A DNA stretch of 64,000 nucleotides, from positions 1 to 64,000 of IMG/VR virus record IMGVR_UViG_3300009079_000021; one strand, written 5' to 3'. Position 1 is the stretch's first letter, and every line of letters starts with the position of its first letter. The stretch is from a virus. This document shows, one piece after another, positions 26,701 to 37,372 of the stretch. The notes beneath the pieces were generated by a model. The model was given only the letters and a program-made list of their open reading frames with translations, was not told the DNA's origin and searched no databases. Both the position numbers and the translations under genes were made by a program.

Positions 26701-28381
26701 TGCTAAAAGAATCAGAAGAACCATCATCAGGAATATTATCATTTAAGTATTGCTTAATTTGTCCACCAGTGTTATAGGTGTTAGTTGCAGGATCAATACC
26801 AGAAACTGCTTGCTTACCAATCTGCAGTTGAATGGTTCTAGCATCAATTCTTCTTCTTACATAGAATACATCTGGGTCAAATGATTCAGGGAATGAAGTT
26901 TTTCCACTTCCGTTGAGTGTTACCGCATTATTGATTTGTACTCTTGTTCCTTCTAATGCCCAGGTAACATCACTCGAAAAAGTTACCGTAGCAACTCCAG
27001 TGATACCATTATATTCCCATCCAACAATATCAGTCGTATTATCAACATTAAGATTAACTTTCTTTACTATACCAGTGTTTAAATTGTATGCATCGGAAAC
27101 GTTAAATCCTTCAAAGTTATCATCACCATATGGACTTGATGGATTATCATAGAATGATTTACCTACAAATACTTTAAGAGTGTTAGTTGATTTAGATGTT
27201 ACTCTAAAAAGTGTCTGGGCATACTTGTTAGGATACAGTTTAGCACCAGTATTACATTTAAGTAAAATATCCTTTAAAGTGACACTATCACCCTCTACAA
27301 ATCCATGATCACTAGTTGTGGTTACTTGACATACACCAGTAGTATTGTTATATGAAAAATCCTTGATATGCTTTTCATAAGGATCTAGAAGAATTTCTTC
27401 ATCATCAGTGCCATTTTGATCTGAACCATCAGTACCACCCTGAGCAGAAATATAAATATCCCTCTTCTCTTTCAGAAGAGATTGATCAAACAAACCTCCA
27501 TGAATGTTTAATAGACCGTCACGAAAGATAACTGCATCACCATGATAATCATAGAAGTCACCAGCAACCTCCATATTTCCATAATCTTCATATTGCTTAT
27601 TGCCAAACTGTCTTGCATTTGTAATAATATCAGGATCATAAAAATAAGTTTTATTCTTCTGCCTAATCAATGATTGTGTTCTTCTTACACAGCAGAAATT
27701 ATCACCACGACCTTCATTAATACTCTCATAATAGTATCCATCAAATTTATCAAATACACCATACTTCTTAACTGATGGATTTAATACTTGAACGTTATGT
27801 CCTGCAAGTAAATAAGATACACCATTATCCTGAATAGCACCATTAGGAAAATATGTTGCACTGATTGTTCTAGCAGTGGTATATGGAGCACGACCAAATT
27901 TAACACCAAAAGTACCAGCAGATACACGACCTGGTTGATACCTAAAGAATCTCTTAGACGTTAAAATGGAATGTTCGTTTGCTGGTGCTTCAACAAGAGC
28001 ACCTGCTTCTGCAGGAACATGACCAAGACCCCAGTCCTGTGATCCTGGGAATCCTGTATATTCATTTCTTAATGATCCAGTTCCACCGGCAGGTAAAGTA
28101 ATTGTTTGTTCAGGAACTGAAGTCCATTCCGATGGGTTAACATCATAAGTGTTAACATCAGCAAAGATACCTAGAGCAACTTCAGATCTTGGAATGCCAA
28201 GTAATGATAGTGCAACTTCTGATTGTTGTTTATTCTGTTCCTCGACAGGAATTGCTTCCTGGTCACTAGCGATAACAACCGGAATAGATTTTTCTGCCGG
28301 TTGTTGTCCAGTAGGAACTGGAGCAGTTCTGCCGACAACTACGACGGCAGAGTTATTGTTTACATTTGTATTTGTTGCCAT
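23723..28381 (-). CDS. Giant virion structural protein, paralogue of the neighbour
   Basis: A 1552-residue protein starting MATNTNVNNNSAVVVVGRTA. It shares with the 18470-23719 product the block FRYQPGRVSAGTFG, the segment MYKIEFSWYGAVGALFLAYV, SYYIDGGDRGTV, and a C-terminal IENLFIVG ending in ITWEEQ. This ending is common in T4-like cyanophage structural proteins. Strong GGAGGAG ribosome-binding sites and spacings of three to four bases between stop and start link it to its neighbours. It probably forms part of the fibre network or baseplate periphery. Confidence 0.85.
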   Translation of the reverse strand: MATNTNVNNNSAVVVVGRTAPVPTGQQPAEKSIPVVIASDQEAIPVEEQNKQQSEVALSLLGIPRSEVALGIFADVNTYDVNPSEWTSVPEQTITLPAGGTGSLRNEYTGFPGSQDWGLGHVPAEAGALVEAPANEHSILTSKRFFRYQPGRVSAGTFGVKFGRAPYTTARTISATYFPNGAIQDNGVSYLLAGHNVQVLNPSVKKYGVFDKFDGYYYESINEGRGDNFCCVRRTQSLIRQKNKTYFYDPDIITNARQFGNKQYEDYGNMEVAGDFYDYHGDAVIFRDGLLNIHGGLFDQSLLKEKRDIYISAQGGTDGSDQNGTDDEEILLDPYEKHIKDFSYNNTTGVCQVTTTSDHGFVEGDSVTLKDILLKCNTGAKLYPNKYAQTLFRVTSKSTNTLKVFVGKSFYDNPSSPYGDDNFEGFNVSDAYNLNTGIVKKVNLNVDNTTDIVGWEYNGITGVATVTFSSDVTWALEGTRVQINNAVTLNGSGKTSFPESFDPDVFYVRRRIDARTIQLQIGKQAVSGIDPATNTYNTGGQIKQYLNDNIPDDGSSDSFSITGFNYIVDSTSNDFGYAFITTTGTNNIGANDRIHLSGIETQCSYNPKPKIYPAKDDEDTFPIENVTSNTFQFTLKTSTVVHFHADLTGGTSGSAFTGRCTSLGLRKGSGIYLYKNKQQADQELDNTFGTNSNVENSVVDGGIYYVSSVLGSRIKLTRAAKGDTNNFIQPVADIYDSRQITPIEMSSGSRVSFKLTPDQTAGLETDSGTVNEVTGDGSGGGIVYNPTSGVMQITVNGHALETGDLIKIDDYSLVFTCNQDNHNTEHRYPRSFNNNLDGTADPNGNATQNTRSPDPVSGKWIPITRVNDDDFTVQVLANVPSTDTSTHRFVRSDANCIAFKKNTPYVKTPAPFILPNTKNFKYAGTTDSDPQSITSLNPYGCFPYRYRYGTLVGDQIGYVSTDIPLNNSANADAIRKQIDDVNNKLLKEWVYNHVKPAHWGVYEYRVPRSRFSGEKVHGLAEGTDALGTDVLYSDVVYSQGSQNFPGQPVRDVSTGSDLSSASSWNLNPENVTMYKIEFSWYGAVGALFLAYVPLDSGEARWVRVHHLRASNQLKVASLGNPTLPISYYVYGGGTQYSYGYKNDTRTDNTVGYSNSYSEFLVKYGASYYIDGGDRGTVRLFNYATSDSSDVYGSRLRFNIQTTENNGDGGDTSDPFPYLDITGATSTNGPTVIDPTFYMGATIVTPNREPNVKVAWVNGNKIYLSKPISAAQSGNFFMVLDRPNILVGLNCRSKVNGVRNRIQVYPTRLSIGNSNQPATIKLIKTPLFQTKSATTPDLNAGTGGSDGDFQTLYTNGNGLTVGSIGRATELAGANIPGTSKPYLENLTSTYGYFRAYYEGDNGNIFTVFGLLQRNASGTYLFSTNDKFSANIVIFGDFLKAGEFREPNPQAGGLDGSTIVPTSDPLTSLSAIAVSDEQRTPIPGTGQVITTLFTPSNSGEQFPLQQFFDYNKDYLSFPLTDEIENLFIVGSVNRLYDSSAAETEINAAITWEEQ

Positions 28382-28384
28382 GTG

Positions 28385-31300
28385 TTACTCTACTCCGATG
28401 ATGCCCTTGGCGATAGTGTATGTACGTTTCTTCTTTATATATCCAGTAGCGTTAGGGTCAATTGTAATTGGACCACCATTGTTATTGGCATTGTATGTAT
28501 TAAAATCAGTGCTAAACAATACCATATGCCATGCTTGATTTATAAAGATAGTATTACGAATTTCGAGATCTGAAGGTAAACTGTAACCAGTCAAAGGATC
28601 ATGCTCTTGTAAGGTTACAATATCTCCTCTTGTAAATTCAGCAATTGTATCAGATGTTACTTTGATAGTATATTGCTGAGATGGTTGGTCATAACTGACA
28701 ACCCCGGTAATATTATAATTATCGGGTTCACCAATATTTATTTCCTCTTCAGCATTAACATAATAAATTATGTAGTTATAGTTGATACCAACATTACCAG
28801 CAATGCTTCTATAAGGAATTGATGCTAATGTATTTGCATTGCCTGGAATTTGTATCTGAACTCCTCCATTTAATGCATCATAAACTTGAACTTCAAGAAC
28901 AGATCTTGGAATTCCACCACTAACATATGTTAATGGTGAAGGTGCTAAAGTTTCATTACCATTATTATCAACCGTTACAGTATACACAAAAGAATTAAAT
29001 GTTGTACTGGTAAAGTTCTTAACAACATTTTCCTCAACATAAGTAAATTTAACAGGACCATTAGAACCAGTTCCTGTTGTCTTATAGCACTTAAGATTAA
29101 TACTGCTAAAATCAGAGTCATAAATGTCAGTGGTTGGAATCCACTCATCATCAGGACCAAGAATTAAGTTATTTTCAGTATTAGCACTTCTAGTACCAAA
29201 AATTCTAAGTCCTGTACCACAATTTCTAATGATGCAAGAATTGAATGCAACAACTTCTGTTGTCGTAATATCTACAGGACCAGGATTATTAATAAATGCA
29301 CTATCAGATACTTTTAAAATAATAGTATCTGTTGCTTGCAATGGATTATCGGAAGTTCTATATGTAATTGAATTATCACTAACAAAACAATTTTGAATAG
29401 AAACTCTTTCACTATTTGCTACCCATACACCATCACCAAGTGAACGTTTTATATCTATAGCAGATAACGATAAATTCTTAATTCCATCTGCATATACTAA
29501 AGCATTACTATCAGGAGATCCACTGTTCCCTAATCTAATATTATTAGAATAATTGCCATCGACGACTATGTTTTGAATAGTAATATTCTCAACAGGTTGA
29601 GAAAGTGTTTCAGATGGGTTACCCGAAATATTTGATCCTTTTCTTAACCATAATGCTGCATATAATCTACTACTTTCACCACTAGATACTCTCTGTCTAT
29701 TAGTATCAAAGAATTGCTTTTTAATAATCGTAGATTTACCTGCACCATTGAGAGAGAAATTTGAAGGAATTTCTAATCTCTTGACTAAGTAAGTGCCACC
29801 AGTTAAGTAAAGTGAATCTAATCCTTTGTCAATAACATCAGCAATAACAGTTTGAATTGCTAATGTATCATCATGTACAAATTGTACTCCACCACCAGAA
29901 AGATCAATATTACTAGTCAATGATGTATCTACTGCATCATAAAGTGGAGTTCCAGTTGGAGCAAGAGTTACTTGCTTAGTAATATAATCTATAGAATCTA
30001 CAACTCTTTCAATAAATCCAGGAATTGCTCTTGCAGAGGGAACTGCACTCGGAACAACAGTAGTAGGGAATGATTTAAGTGGGAGAAACTTACTATTAAT
30101 AGTTGCATCAGAATTTAATTCTCCCCATACACATCTATCATATGGTCCATAATCTTTATATGTAATAGGACCTAAATTAATATCAGAACCGATATCTCGT
30201 TGAGAAAGAATAGAAATCAGGTTTATATTACCATTATGAACCGATGGTGCGAGGTTATTATCTTCAGAATCTGTTACAACAGTATTAATATTATTATGAT
30301 ATCTGTAAATTAAGATAGAATGATTAGCATCGGGTCTAAAAACAACTACACTATTAAATCTCTGCTCATTGAATGAATCTAGAGGGAAGTTCCCAATTAC
30401 ATTTGGAGTTGTACCAGAACCAGCATGTTTTAGTTGATGGAATGAAGAAATTACTCCAGTATTTACATTCATAATACGTGCATAGTATGTGTATTGCACA
30501 CCACCACCAGTACCACCTACCGCACTAGTTACCTGTGAACTTTGATCAATACTATCTGTCCACTGATTGTAAATAGTAGAGGAATCAGAATTTGTATAAT
30601 CATATTGTGTAATATTTCTAGTGTTTATACCAAACACTTTAATAGTTTGACCAATTCTCCATGTGCCAATATTTTGTTCAACTGTATCACCATCTAAGAA
30701 ATCATCAGCAGTCAGGTTTAGTTTTCCATCACCATCAATAGCAATACCAGTTGTTCTATAAATTGTACTATCACCAGAAACACCAAAGGCAGCAAGGTTG
30801 TTAACATCACCAGTATTTTGGGTGAAATACTCAAGTGCAGTACCTGCTTCATTAACTCTCAGTAACTGTTCTGGAAGACCGCCAGTTGAAATACCAGTAC
30901 CACCCTTATTAAGTGGAATAGTAGGAAGATCTGTCGTTTGAAGATTTTGATAACTTAGAGCACGAATCGATCCACCAACATCTAACATTGCCTGAGGATC
31001 AGCAACGTTAACACCTACTCTATTCTCGTTGTCTGGATATGCCTGACTAAATCCATTAACTGATCTTACATGAATTACATCATCACCACCACTTTTAATC
31101 TTAATAACATTCTCAGAACCACCAACTGTTAAAGATCCATCTGGGGGAGAATAACCTAAGATATCAGAATAATTTGCCTCTGCAGTGAGAATCTTAACTA
31201 CATTAGCACCAAGAGAAATCTGAGTACCAGAACTTGTATTAGTTAATGATAATAAAGAAGCACTATTAACAGAGAATTGCAAAGTTTCAGGTGTTCCTAC

Positions 31301-31681
31301 TCTAGAAATACCTGTAGAATTACCATCCCCGAAATAAATTGACGGTAAGATTACTGTACCATCGTTAACTTTTAACCTAGGTGTGCTAACTTGTGTAGAA
31401 TTATCTGATAACGTAATATCACCAGACGTTAATGATATTCCACCTACCCCAATATCTAAAGCATTTAAATCATTTGAAGGAGCATTCAGTGTTAATTTAT
31501 TTCCACTCGCACTGAAATAATTTGCTCCTGAACCAACCCTAATATTTAAGGTGGACTCTAGTGTGATTGGTTGATTGCCAGTGTCAGGAGTTCCAGTTGC
31601 GTTTAAATATTGGGTATCAAATTTACCCTCAGTTATAGTGGAATCCTTAATAACACTTGACGTAATTCTAGTTAATGCCAT
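28385..31681 (-). CDS. Tail fibre with right-handed beta-helix
   Basis: A 1098-residue protein starting MALTRITSSVIKDSTITEGK, the usual start of cyanophage fibre proteins. Residues about 600-830 form a pectate-lyase-like beta-helix, with the turn-rich repeats ITIQNIVVDGNYSNNIRLGN, IKNLSLSAIDIKRSLGDGVW and VSIQNCFVSDNS. Such helices in fibres either bind or cleave surface polysaccharide; I see no certain catalytic residues, so depolymerase activity is not claimed. The C-terminus is a small beta domain. Confidence 0.85.
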   Translation of the reverse strand: MALTRITSSVIKDSTITEGKFDTQYLNATGTPDTGNQPITLESTLNIRVGSGANYFSASGNKLTLNAPSNDLNALDIGVGGISLTSGDITLSDNSTQVSTPRLKVNDGTVILPSIYFGDGNSTGISRVGTPETLQFSVNSASLLSLTNTSSGTQISLGANVVKILTAEANYSDILGYSPPDGSLTVGGSENVIKIKSGGDDVIHVRSVNGFSQAYPDNENRVGVNVADPQAMLDVGGSIRALSYQNLQTTDLPTIPLNKGGTGISTGGLPEQLLRVNEAGTALEYFTQNTGDVNNLAAFGVSGDSTIYRTTGIAIDGDGKLNLTADDFLDGDTVEQNIGTWRIGQTIKVFGINTRNITQYDYTNSDSSTIYNQWTDSIDQSSQVTSAVGGTGGGVQYTYYARIMNVNTGVISSFHQLKHAGSGTTPNVIGNFPLDSFNEQRFNSVVVFRPDANHSILIYRYHNNINTVVTDSEDNNLAPSVHNGNINLISILSQRDIGSDINLGPITYKDYGPYDRCVWGELNSDATINSKFLPLKSFPTTVVPSAVPSARAIPGFIERVVDSIDYITKQVTLAPTGTPLYDAVDTSLTSNIDLSGGGVQFVHDDTLAIQTVIADVIDKGLDSLYLTGGTYLVKRLEIPSNFSLNGAGKSTIIKKQFFDTNRQRVSSGESSRLYAALWLRKGSNISGNPSETLSQPVENITIQNIVVDGNYSNNIRLGNSGSPDSNALVYADGIKNLSLSAIDIKRSLGDGVWVANSERVSIQNCFVSDNSITYRTSDNPLQATDTIILKVSDSAFINNPGPVDITTTEVVAFNSCIIRNCGTGLRIFGTRSANTENNLILGPDDEWIPTTDIYDSDFSSINLKCYKTTGTGSNGPVKFTYVEENVVKNFTSTTFNSFVYTVTVDNNGNETLAPSPLTYVSGGIPRSVLEVQVYDALNGGVQIQIPGNANTLASIPYRSIAGNVGINYNYIIYYVNAEEEINIGEPDNYNITGVVSYDQPSQQYTIKVTSDTIAEFTRGDIVTLQEHDPLTGYSLPSDLEIRNTIFINQAWHMVLFSTDFNTYNANNNGGPITIDPNATGYIKKKRTYTIAKGIIGVE

Positions 31682-31703
31682 TCTGTGCTTTTACCCTATG
31701 TTT

Positions 31704-31711
31704 TATTTATT
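31704..31711 (-). promoter_or_regulatory. Possible secondary late promoter
   Basis: AATAAATA (one mismatch to TATAAATA) overlaps the stop codon of the 31710-37334 gene and lies 23 bases before the start of the 28385-31681 gene. Confidence 0.35.
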
Positions 31712-34700
31712 AGTTAGCGAGACAGCGAATGTCAATTCTACCATCAACTGCAATAGAACCATTAAAGTATAAGTATGTGCCATCAAAATGATAATCAAAA
31801 TATGGTTGCTGAATTACTCCATTAACATAAACTATCATACTTCTAGTATTAAAATCGGCAAGATTACCAATTCCACCAACATCAGCATCTCTTGCTGATC
31901 CACTTACATGAGGAGTATCAACAGATGCACCATAATAAAGAAAGTCCACTAACTGATTAGTCATCCTATGACCAAAGGAACGAGTAATTACACCATTTGA
32001 ACCACTTACTTGAGTACTACCCTGATAAACAGCAACGTCAATAGTTAACTGAGAACCAGCACCAAGAGTAGTTATAGTATCTTGGTTGTTGGTAGTATTC
32101 GCAACGCTCTTAATTAAAATTGTTGTTGAGAATGCTTTCTTAGACAATCCATAAGATGCACCAACAGGGATGTTAACATTACCAACTTTATCAACGTTGA
32201 ATACGCTATTGCCACCTACTTTAGCATCGATAATTCTAGATTCAGGTGCTCCTACTGGTGCTCCTGCAATATCAATTTCAAGTGGTCTATATTCTAGAGT
32301 AGATCCTGACCAAGTTTGAGAAATATGCAATCTAGATTGCTTACTGACACTAATACCTGGTTGACTTCCAGTAAGTCCTACACCAATATCAAGATTTGTA
32401 CCAATTCTTTGGTTAGTAGTTACATCTAAATCATAATTTGTATTGATATTAGCAATGCCAATGTCAGAACCAATATTTAAGGTATAATTACTTCCATCCT
32501 TATAACTATGAATCTTCTCAACACCGATAATTCCCTGCTCTCTCCACTCATTATCTTCAGTGTAAATCCAACCACGGTTACCACCATTCAGTGGATTAGT
32601 ATTTAATACGGTATCACCCAATATATTGCTAGTAAGAGCATCAACAGAATCACGGTTAATAATTTTAGTTACAATACCATCAGGATTTCTAATCTTAATA
32701 GCACTGAAGAAATTATCTTCAGAATCAAACGTAGTGTCTTTGAGGAACGTTACAGGACCCTGGAATGTAGAAGTAATAGTATTACCAGAACCACCAATTA
32801 CAGTGAGGTTATCCTTAAGAGTCAAAGAGTTAAGTTCACTGATTTCATTACTGGTAGTTTTACCCGTAACAGCATTGATGACAGTGTTACCAATATAAAG
32901 ATCACCCTGAGAGTTAAGACCTGAATAGAATGCAATACCACCCTGCTCTTTAAGTGACTGCGAGTACTTAACTTCAGCATTAGTAAGTACTTTATTTTGT
33001 TTGATTGGGAAAGCAGTAGAATAGTTACCAGGACCAAAACCAACATATTCAAATGTATGATTACCTGATCTAATGGTAGATGGTCTACGAAGTTCTACCT
33101 CAATTGCATCCGTGGGTCTTCGTGGATTAATTGGAATCTTTCTAACTTCACCAGTACCAATACCAGTTTGTATGTTTGTGCTGATTAAATCATGTGCCTC
33201 AGAATTACCATTAACAATGTAACTATGATCAACACTAGATGATGCACTTAATTTACCTGACCAATCCCACTCAAGTTCATTATTTAAATATTCATCAAAG
33301 AAGTAAGAAAGAGATTCTTTAGTAATACTGAATGAATTATTTAAAGATTGATCATTATTGTCTAATCCATTAGTAGTGTTAACAACACCAATTGTAATTG
33401 GATCTGCAATAGAATCTGCAATAATTGGATCATTTATAATATTATTAATATCAATTTCTGGATAGATATTATCAATATTCTGACTAAGTTTGAAGGTATT
33501 TCCAGGAAGAACGTTTGTACTTACTGGAATAGAACCCTTAAGAACAGTTAAGTAGTAAACACCAGGAACTTCTGGTATTGTTGTCGTTGCTTTTTTAAAT
33601 GGAGTTACTTCTTCAACTTCATAAACATAGTAAACATCATTATAATCATGACCAGAAATTCTATTGTATTTTATATCTTCATCTGCAGGAGTTGTTGAAG
33701 TAATGCTATTAAGATTACCCGGAGTTGTATCACTTCCAAGTGCCTGTACAATAATATCAACTAAAGTAAATGCAGCATCTCTTACATTAGTACAACCACC
33801 AAATACATTAATTAGTTGCTCCTCACTAGAAATTGTTTGAGGATTAATAACATTTGGAAGACCGTAGTTATTAGAGTTATTACCACTGGTATTATTATTT
33901 TCAATGCTTCCAATAGATGGAGTATTTACTGGACTACCAGTAACACCATTGTTAATAACATATGTCATTAACTGCTTGAGATAGTTGTCAAGAATATTTA
34001 CTGTCTCATCTCTTTCACCTTGAATACCATTAGCACCAGCACCTGTTCCAGTAATGTAATTGTTTGCTGCTGAAAAAACTTGATCGTTTCCACCATAACG
34101 TAAGTTATATGCAACTGCCTCAATAATATTAACTAAGTCATCAATACATGACAATCTTTCGCTTGCAAGATTAAGTTCACTGTTACCAACATTGTCGTTA
34201 ATCCATCTTGCAACTGCCTCATGTGCAAGGAAATACTTATTAAGCAGCAGGAGGTTTGCACCATCAGTAAATCTATCACCCCTTCCAAGAATATCTTGAC
34301 CTCTCTTAACTTGGAGAACATAACCTCGTTGTGGGAATGAAGGTGACGGATCGGTTGGAGATCCACTTACCGATTGTGTTACATAGCGCAATCTATAAAT
34401 CTTATCATCATCAACTCTTTCATCAACAATTCTCTTAATATATGATGTAGGCGTGACCTCAATTTTATTTAAACCATACTTAGTATTACCATTAATAGCA
34501 GTGTAAATTTGATTTGTTGAACTATCTACATTAATATACCATCCACCTGCTGTATTTGTTTGGGGGTTGGTAGAATCATAATCAAAAACATTTCCTAGTG
34601 AAGGAGTAATTTCTGCATATCTTTCACTGGTGGCAGTTGCACTTGAAGTTTCATATAAAGGCACATAAATATTATCCTTAATAGTAGATCCATCTTTATC

Positions 34701-37334
34701 AAGAACTCTACTACCAACAGTGAATTTGCCAACTTTTCTCAGTAATCCATTACCAATAGTCAGAACACAATCTAAACCAACACCATCAACAGCATTAGTT
34801 GGGATAGTAACAATATCCCCTGGTTGGAATGTTCCATAACCACCTGAGAAAGTTGCACTAGTTACAACTCCATTAGTTGCACTTAAAATAATCGTTCTAT
34901 TTTGTCCGGTAGAATCCTTAACAGTAACATTTCCTGATGTAAAATTAGATCCACCACTAGTGATTGCTAAGAAATCATCTCTACCTGAGAGATAAATTCT
35001 TGAAGAAGAATTTGCAACACCATATGCTTGTGTTTTTAAGGTGTCAATAGATTCATAGTAACTATTAGAAAGAGTAGATTCTACATTTCTTGGTGGAATG
35101 ATATGTGTAATTTTACCAAGAGCATCTTTCTTAAATGCTTGGTCACTAAATCCAATGGATCTCATCGAATTCATACCAAAATTACTGTTTGAGTTGGTGA
35201 TACTCATGTCACCGCCGTCTTCAGCAATAAAGTGATCTGCGTAACCAACAGCAAAAACAGAAACTGCTTGAATTACAGCACGATTAGATGCCTTTACATG
35301 GTAACTTCTCTGTTTAGGGTTGTAAATTGCTTCTGCATCTGTATGCAAAGAGTCATTACCACTTTGAGTAACAAAAGTAGTGCCATTATACTTAAGAAAT
35401 GCACTGTCATCTTTTTGAAGGCTAATCCCCGTATATTGAGCTACGACCATGCTACGGAATCCAGTTGCTCTGGAACCGTCAGCGTGCATCCCACAGATCC
35501 CATAGGTGGATCTAAGTGATACGTTAAAAATATATGGTGATGCAGATTCAACGGTATCAATTTCAACCTGAACATCAGCAGATGGTGAAGCATACTCAAC
35601 CTGCATTCCATTAGTTGAAGTATCACTATCTCCTGGTGATGATGCTTCTAAAGTATCAAGTTGCGTAACTGAAGAAGAAGGAAGAGTATAAGTAAACTCA
35701 CTCCCACTATTGACAGTAGTAACTTGCCTTTGTCCAATATAATATGCGTTGGCATTGTTGTCAGCACTAACTGCTCCTCTAACTGCAACAAAATTACCGG
35801 CAGTAATTTCAAGTTCTTGAGAAAGAGTTATAGTTACAATACTATTATTTCTAGTTACTTTAGTAACAGATACCTGATCTGCTAATGCACCAACAATTCT
35901 ATTCTCTTGAATTTTTGCTTCAATTTTTTCACTAGAGATAACAGAAATTACATCAGATACTTTTCTGTAAAATGTTTTAAGATCGTGTAATGATGCATAT
36001 TCAAATACAGTCAATTTAGTATGACTAAATTGTAAATCATCAACCAAAGACCATGTTGGTTCTGGTTTTACTGTAGTAGATTTATATACACCTGATGGAT
36101 CACCATCAAAAATTGAGAACTGCCAGAAGTAGCAACCACCAGTAATTCTGAATAAGGCAGTTCTACTATTATCATCTTCATAAGGAAGATCAATAACTAT
36201 TCCAGCACCAATATTAGTTCCATTGCCAACGTCTGTTAAGAGATAATTATGAGGTTTGGAAATTTCAACAGCGATAGAAGAACTACCAGTTTGAGTAGAA
36301 ATACCAGTAATTACTGTCCCTTCCTGAATTTTCAGTCCAGTATTTACTGCAGTAATATTACCTGACCCAGATGATCCAGGTACAAAAGTATGAGCTGAAG
36401 TTTCTGAAGAAGTTCCTACGTTAACAGTAATTGTTCCACCTGCGTCGTCTACTGATTGAATACTAATAGTAGTATCAGATGCAGGGTCTGTATTACGAGG
36501 ATATGTTACTATAGAATTACCACCATCAGATAAACAAGTAAATGCAAGAGAATTGTCTGCAATACGAATACTATTGTCTGTAGTTAATCCGTGTAATGAT
36601 CCAATATTAAGAATTAACTCACCAGTTGCTGGATCATACTGAGTGCCTGCACCTGCAGTAAATGTATTGCTAATTGAATATCCAGCAACACCCTTCTTAA
36701 ATATAGATCCAATAATAACATCATTAATGTTATTAACACCATCAGGACCGTTTGAAACACCCGTAATAGTTAACTCATTACGGTTAGTATCCGATGCTGT
36801 AAAACTAATCGTAGTTGTACCAGTTACATCATTTGTTCCACCATTAGGAACAAATTTTGGTCTAATCTTTGTTTTTCTAAGGTCCATGCCGACCAAAGAA
36901 ACACCTCTAGGAATAATCAGTCCACCACGGACTGAGTTAGTAATTTTATAAAGATCTGCATACTGTCTAGTCGTATCAGACCAACCATATTGCCCAGAGA
37001 CAGGACCAGCAGAGAATGGAACTGCTGATAAAGCACCAACATAATTTGAATTTCCATCAATTGCGTAAGCATAAGATCCTGGACGGTTATCAACAATATG
37101 ATCACCAGGATACAACATAATTGTAAACTGGTCAAATTTATCGTCAGCATTACCTGCGCTGACGTATGAATACCTTGCTACCTCAAGAACTGCTCTTGCG
37201 ATTGTCTTAAAGGGTCTTAAAGGCGAGTTTCCTTTATTGTCAATTGCATCCGTCGAATCAAAGTCATCGGGATTGACGTAAATAATTCTTCCTTCAACGG
37301 AAGATATAATGTTCTGCAGTCGGGTTAGTGCCAT
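31710..37334 (-). CDS. Giant virion structural protein, first of the fibre operon
   Basis: An 1874-residue protein. The N-terminus (MALTRLQNIISSVEGRIIYV, then NPDDFDSTDA and SPLRPFKTIARA) resembles DUF1565-type beta-helix proteins and is typical of the largest fibre-associated protein of T4-like cyanophages. The middle holds repeated beta-helix turns, and the C-terminus (VDFLYYGASVDTPHVSGSAR through IDIRCLAN) is a compact fibre-tip-like domain. It lies 40 bases behind a perfect late promoter and heads a five-gene unit of about 24.8 kb. Probable proximal or scaffold fibre protein; the exact position in the particle is unknown. Confidence 0.85.
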   Translation of the reverse strand: MALTRLQNIISSVEGRIIYVNPDDFDSTDAIDNKGNSPLRPFKTIARAVLEVARYSYVSAGNADDKFDQFTIMLYPGDHIVDNRPGSYAYAIDGNSNYVGALSAVPFSAGPVSGQYGWSDTTRQYADLYKITNSVRGGLIIPRGVSLVGMDLRKTKIRPKFVPNGGTNDVTGTTTISFTASDTNRNELTITGVSNGPDGVNNINDVIIGSIFKKGVAGYSISNTFTAGAGTQYDPATGELILNIGSLHGLTTDNSIRIADNSLAFTCLSDGGNSIVTYPRNTDPASDTTISIQSVDDAGGTITVNVGTSSETSAHTFVPGSSGSGNITAVNTGLKIQEGTVITGISTQTGSSSIAVEISKPHNYLLTDVGNGTNIGAGIVIDLPYEDDNSRTALFRITGGCYFWQFSIFDGDPSGVYKSTTVKPEPTWSLVDDLQFSHTKLTVFEYASLHDLKTFYRKVSDVISVISSEKIEAKIQENRIVGALADQVSVTKVTRNNSIVTITLSQELEITAGNFVAVRGAVSADNNANAYYIGQRQVTTVNSGSEFTYTLPSSSVTQLDTLEASSPGDSDTSTNGMQVEYASPSADVQVEIDTVESASPYIFNVSLRSTYGICGMHADGSRATGFRSMVVAQYTGISLQKDDSAFLKYNGTTFVTQSGNDSLHTDAEAIYNPKQRSYHVKASNRAVIQAVSVFAVGYADHFIAEDGGDMSITNSNSNFGMNSMRSIGFSDQAFKKDALGKITHIIPPRNVESTLSNSYYESIDTLKTQAYGVANSSSRIYLSGRDDFLAITSGGSNFTSGNVTVKDSTGQNRTIILSATNGVVTSATFSGGYGTFQPGDIVTIPTNAVDGVGLDCVLTIGNGLLRKVGKFTVGSRVLDKDGSTIKDNIYVPLYETSSATATSERYAEITPSLGNVFDYDSTNPQTNTAGGWYINVDSSTNQIYTAINGNTKYGLNKIEVTPTSYIKRIVDERVDDDKIYRLRYVTQSVSGSPTDPSPSFPQRGYVLQVKRGQDILGRGDRFTDGANLLLLNKYFLAHEAVARWINDNVGNSELNLASERLSCIDDLVNIIEAVAYNLRYGGNDQVFSAANNYITGTGAGANGIQGERDETVNILDNYLKQLMTYVINNGVTGSPVNTPSIGSIENNNTSGNNSNNYGLPNVINPQTISSEEQLINVFGGCTNVRDAAFTLVDIIVQALGSDTTPGNLNSITSTTPADEDIKYNRISGHDYNDVYYVYEVEEVTPFKKATTTIPEVPGVYYLTVLKGSIPVSTNVLPGNTFKLSQNIDNIYPEIDINNIINDPIIADSIADPITIGVVNTTNGLDNNDQSLNNSFSITKESLSYFFDEYLNNELEWDWSGKLSASSSVDHSYIVNGNSEAHDLISTNIQTGIGTGEVRKIPINPRRPTDAIEVELRRPSTIRSGNHTFEYVGFGPGNYSTAFPIKQNKVLTNAEVKYSQSLKEQGGIAFYSGLNSQGDLYIGNTVINAVTGKTTSNEISELNSLTLKDNLTVIGGSGNTITSTFQGPVTFLKDTTFDSEDNFFSAIKIRNPDGIVTKIINRDSVDALTSNILGDTVLNTNPLNGGNRGWIYTEDNEWREQGIIGVEKIHSYKDGSNYTLNIGSDIGIANINTNYDLDVTTNQRIGTNLDIGVGLTGSQPGISVSKQSRLHISQTWSGSTLEYRPLEIDIAGAPVGAPESRIIDAKVGGNSVFNVDKVGNVNIPVGASYGLSKKAFSTTILIKSVANTTNNQDTITTLGAGSQLTIDVAVYQGSTQVSGSNGVITRSFGHRMTNQLVDFLYYGASVDTPHVSGSARDADVGGIGNLADFNTRSMIVYVNGVIQQPYFDYHFDGTYLYFNGSIAVDGRIDIRCLAN

Positions 37335-37372
37335 TAAGTCGTCCTAGTATAACACAGATCTATTTCTTAGTT

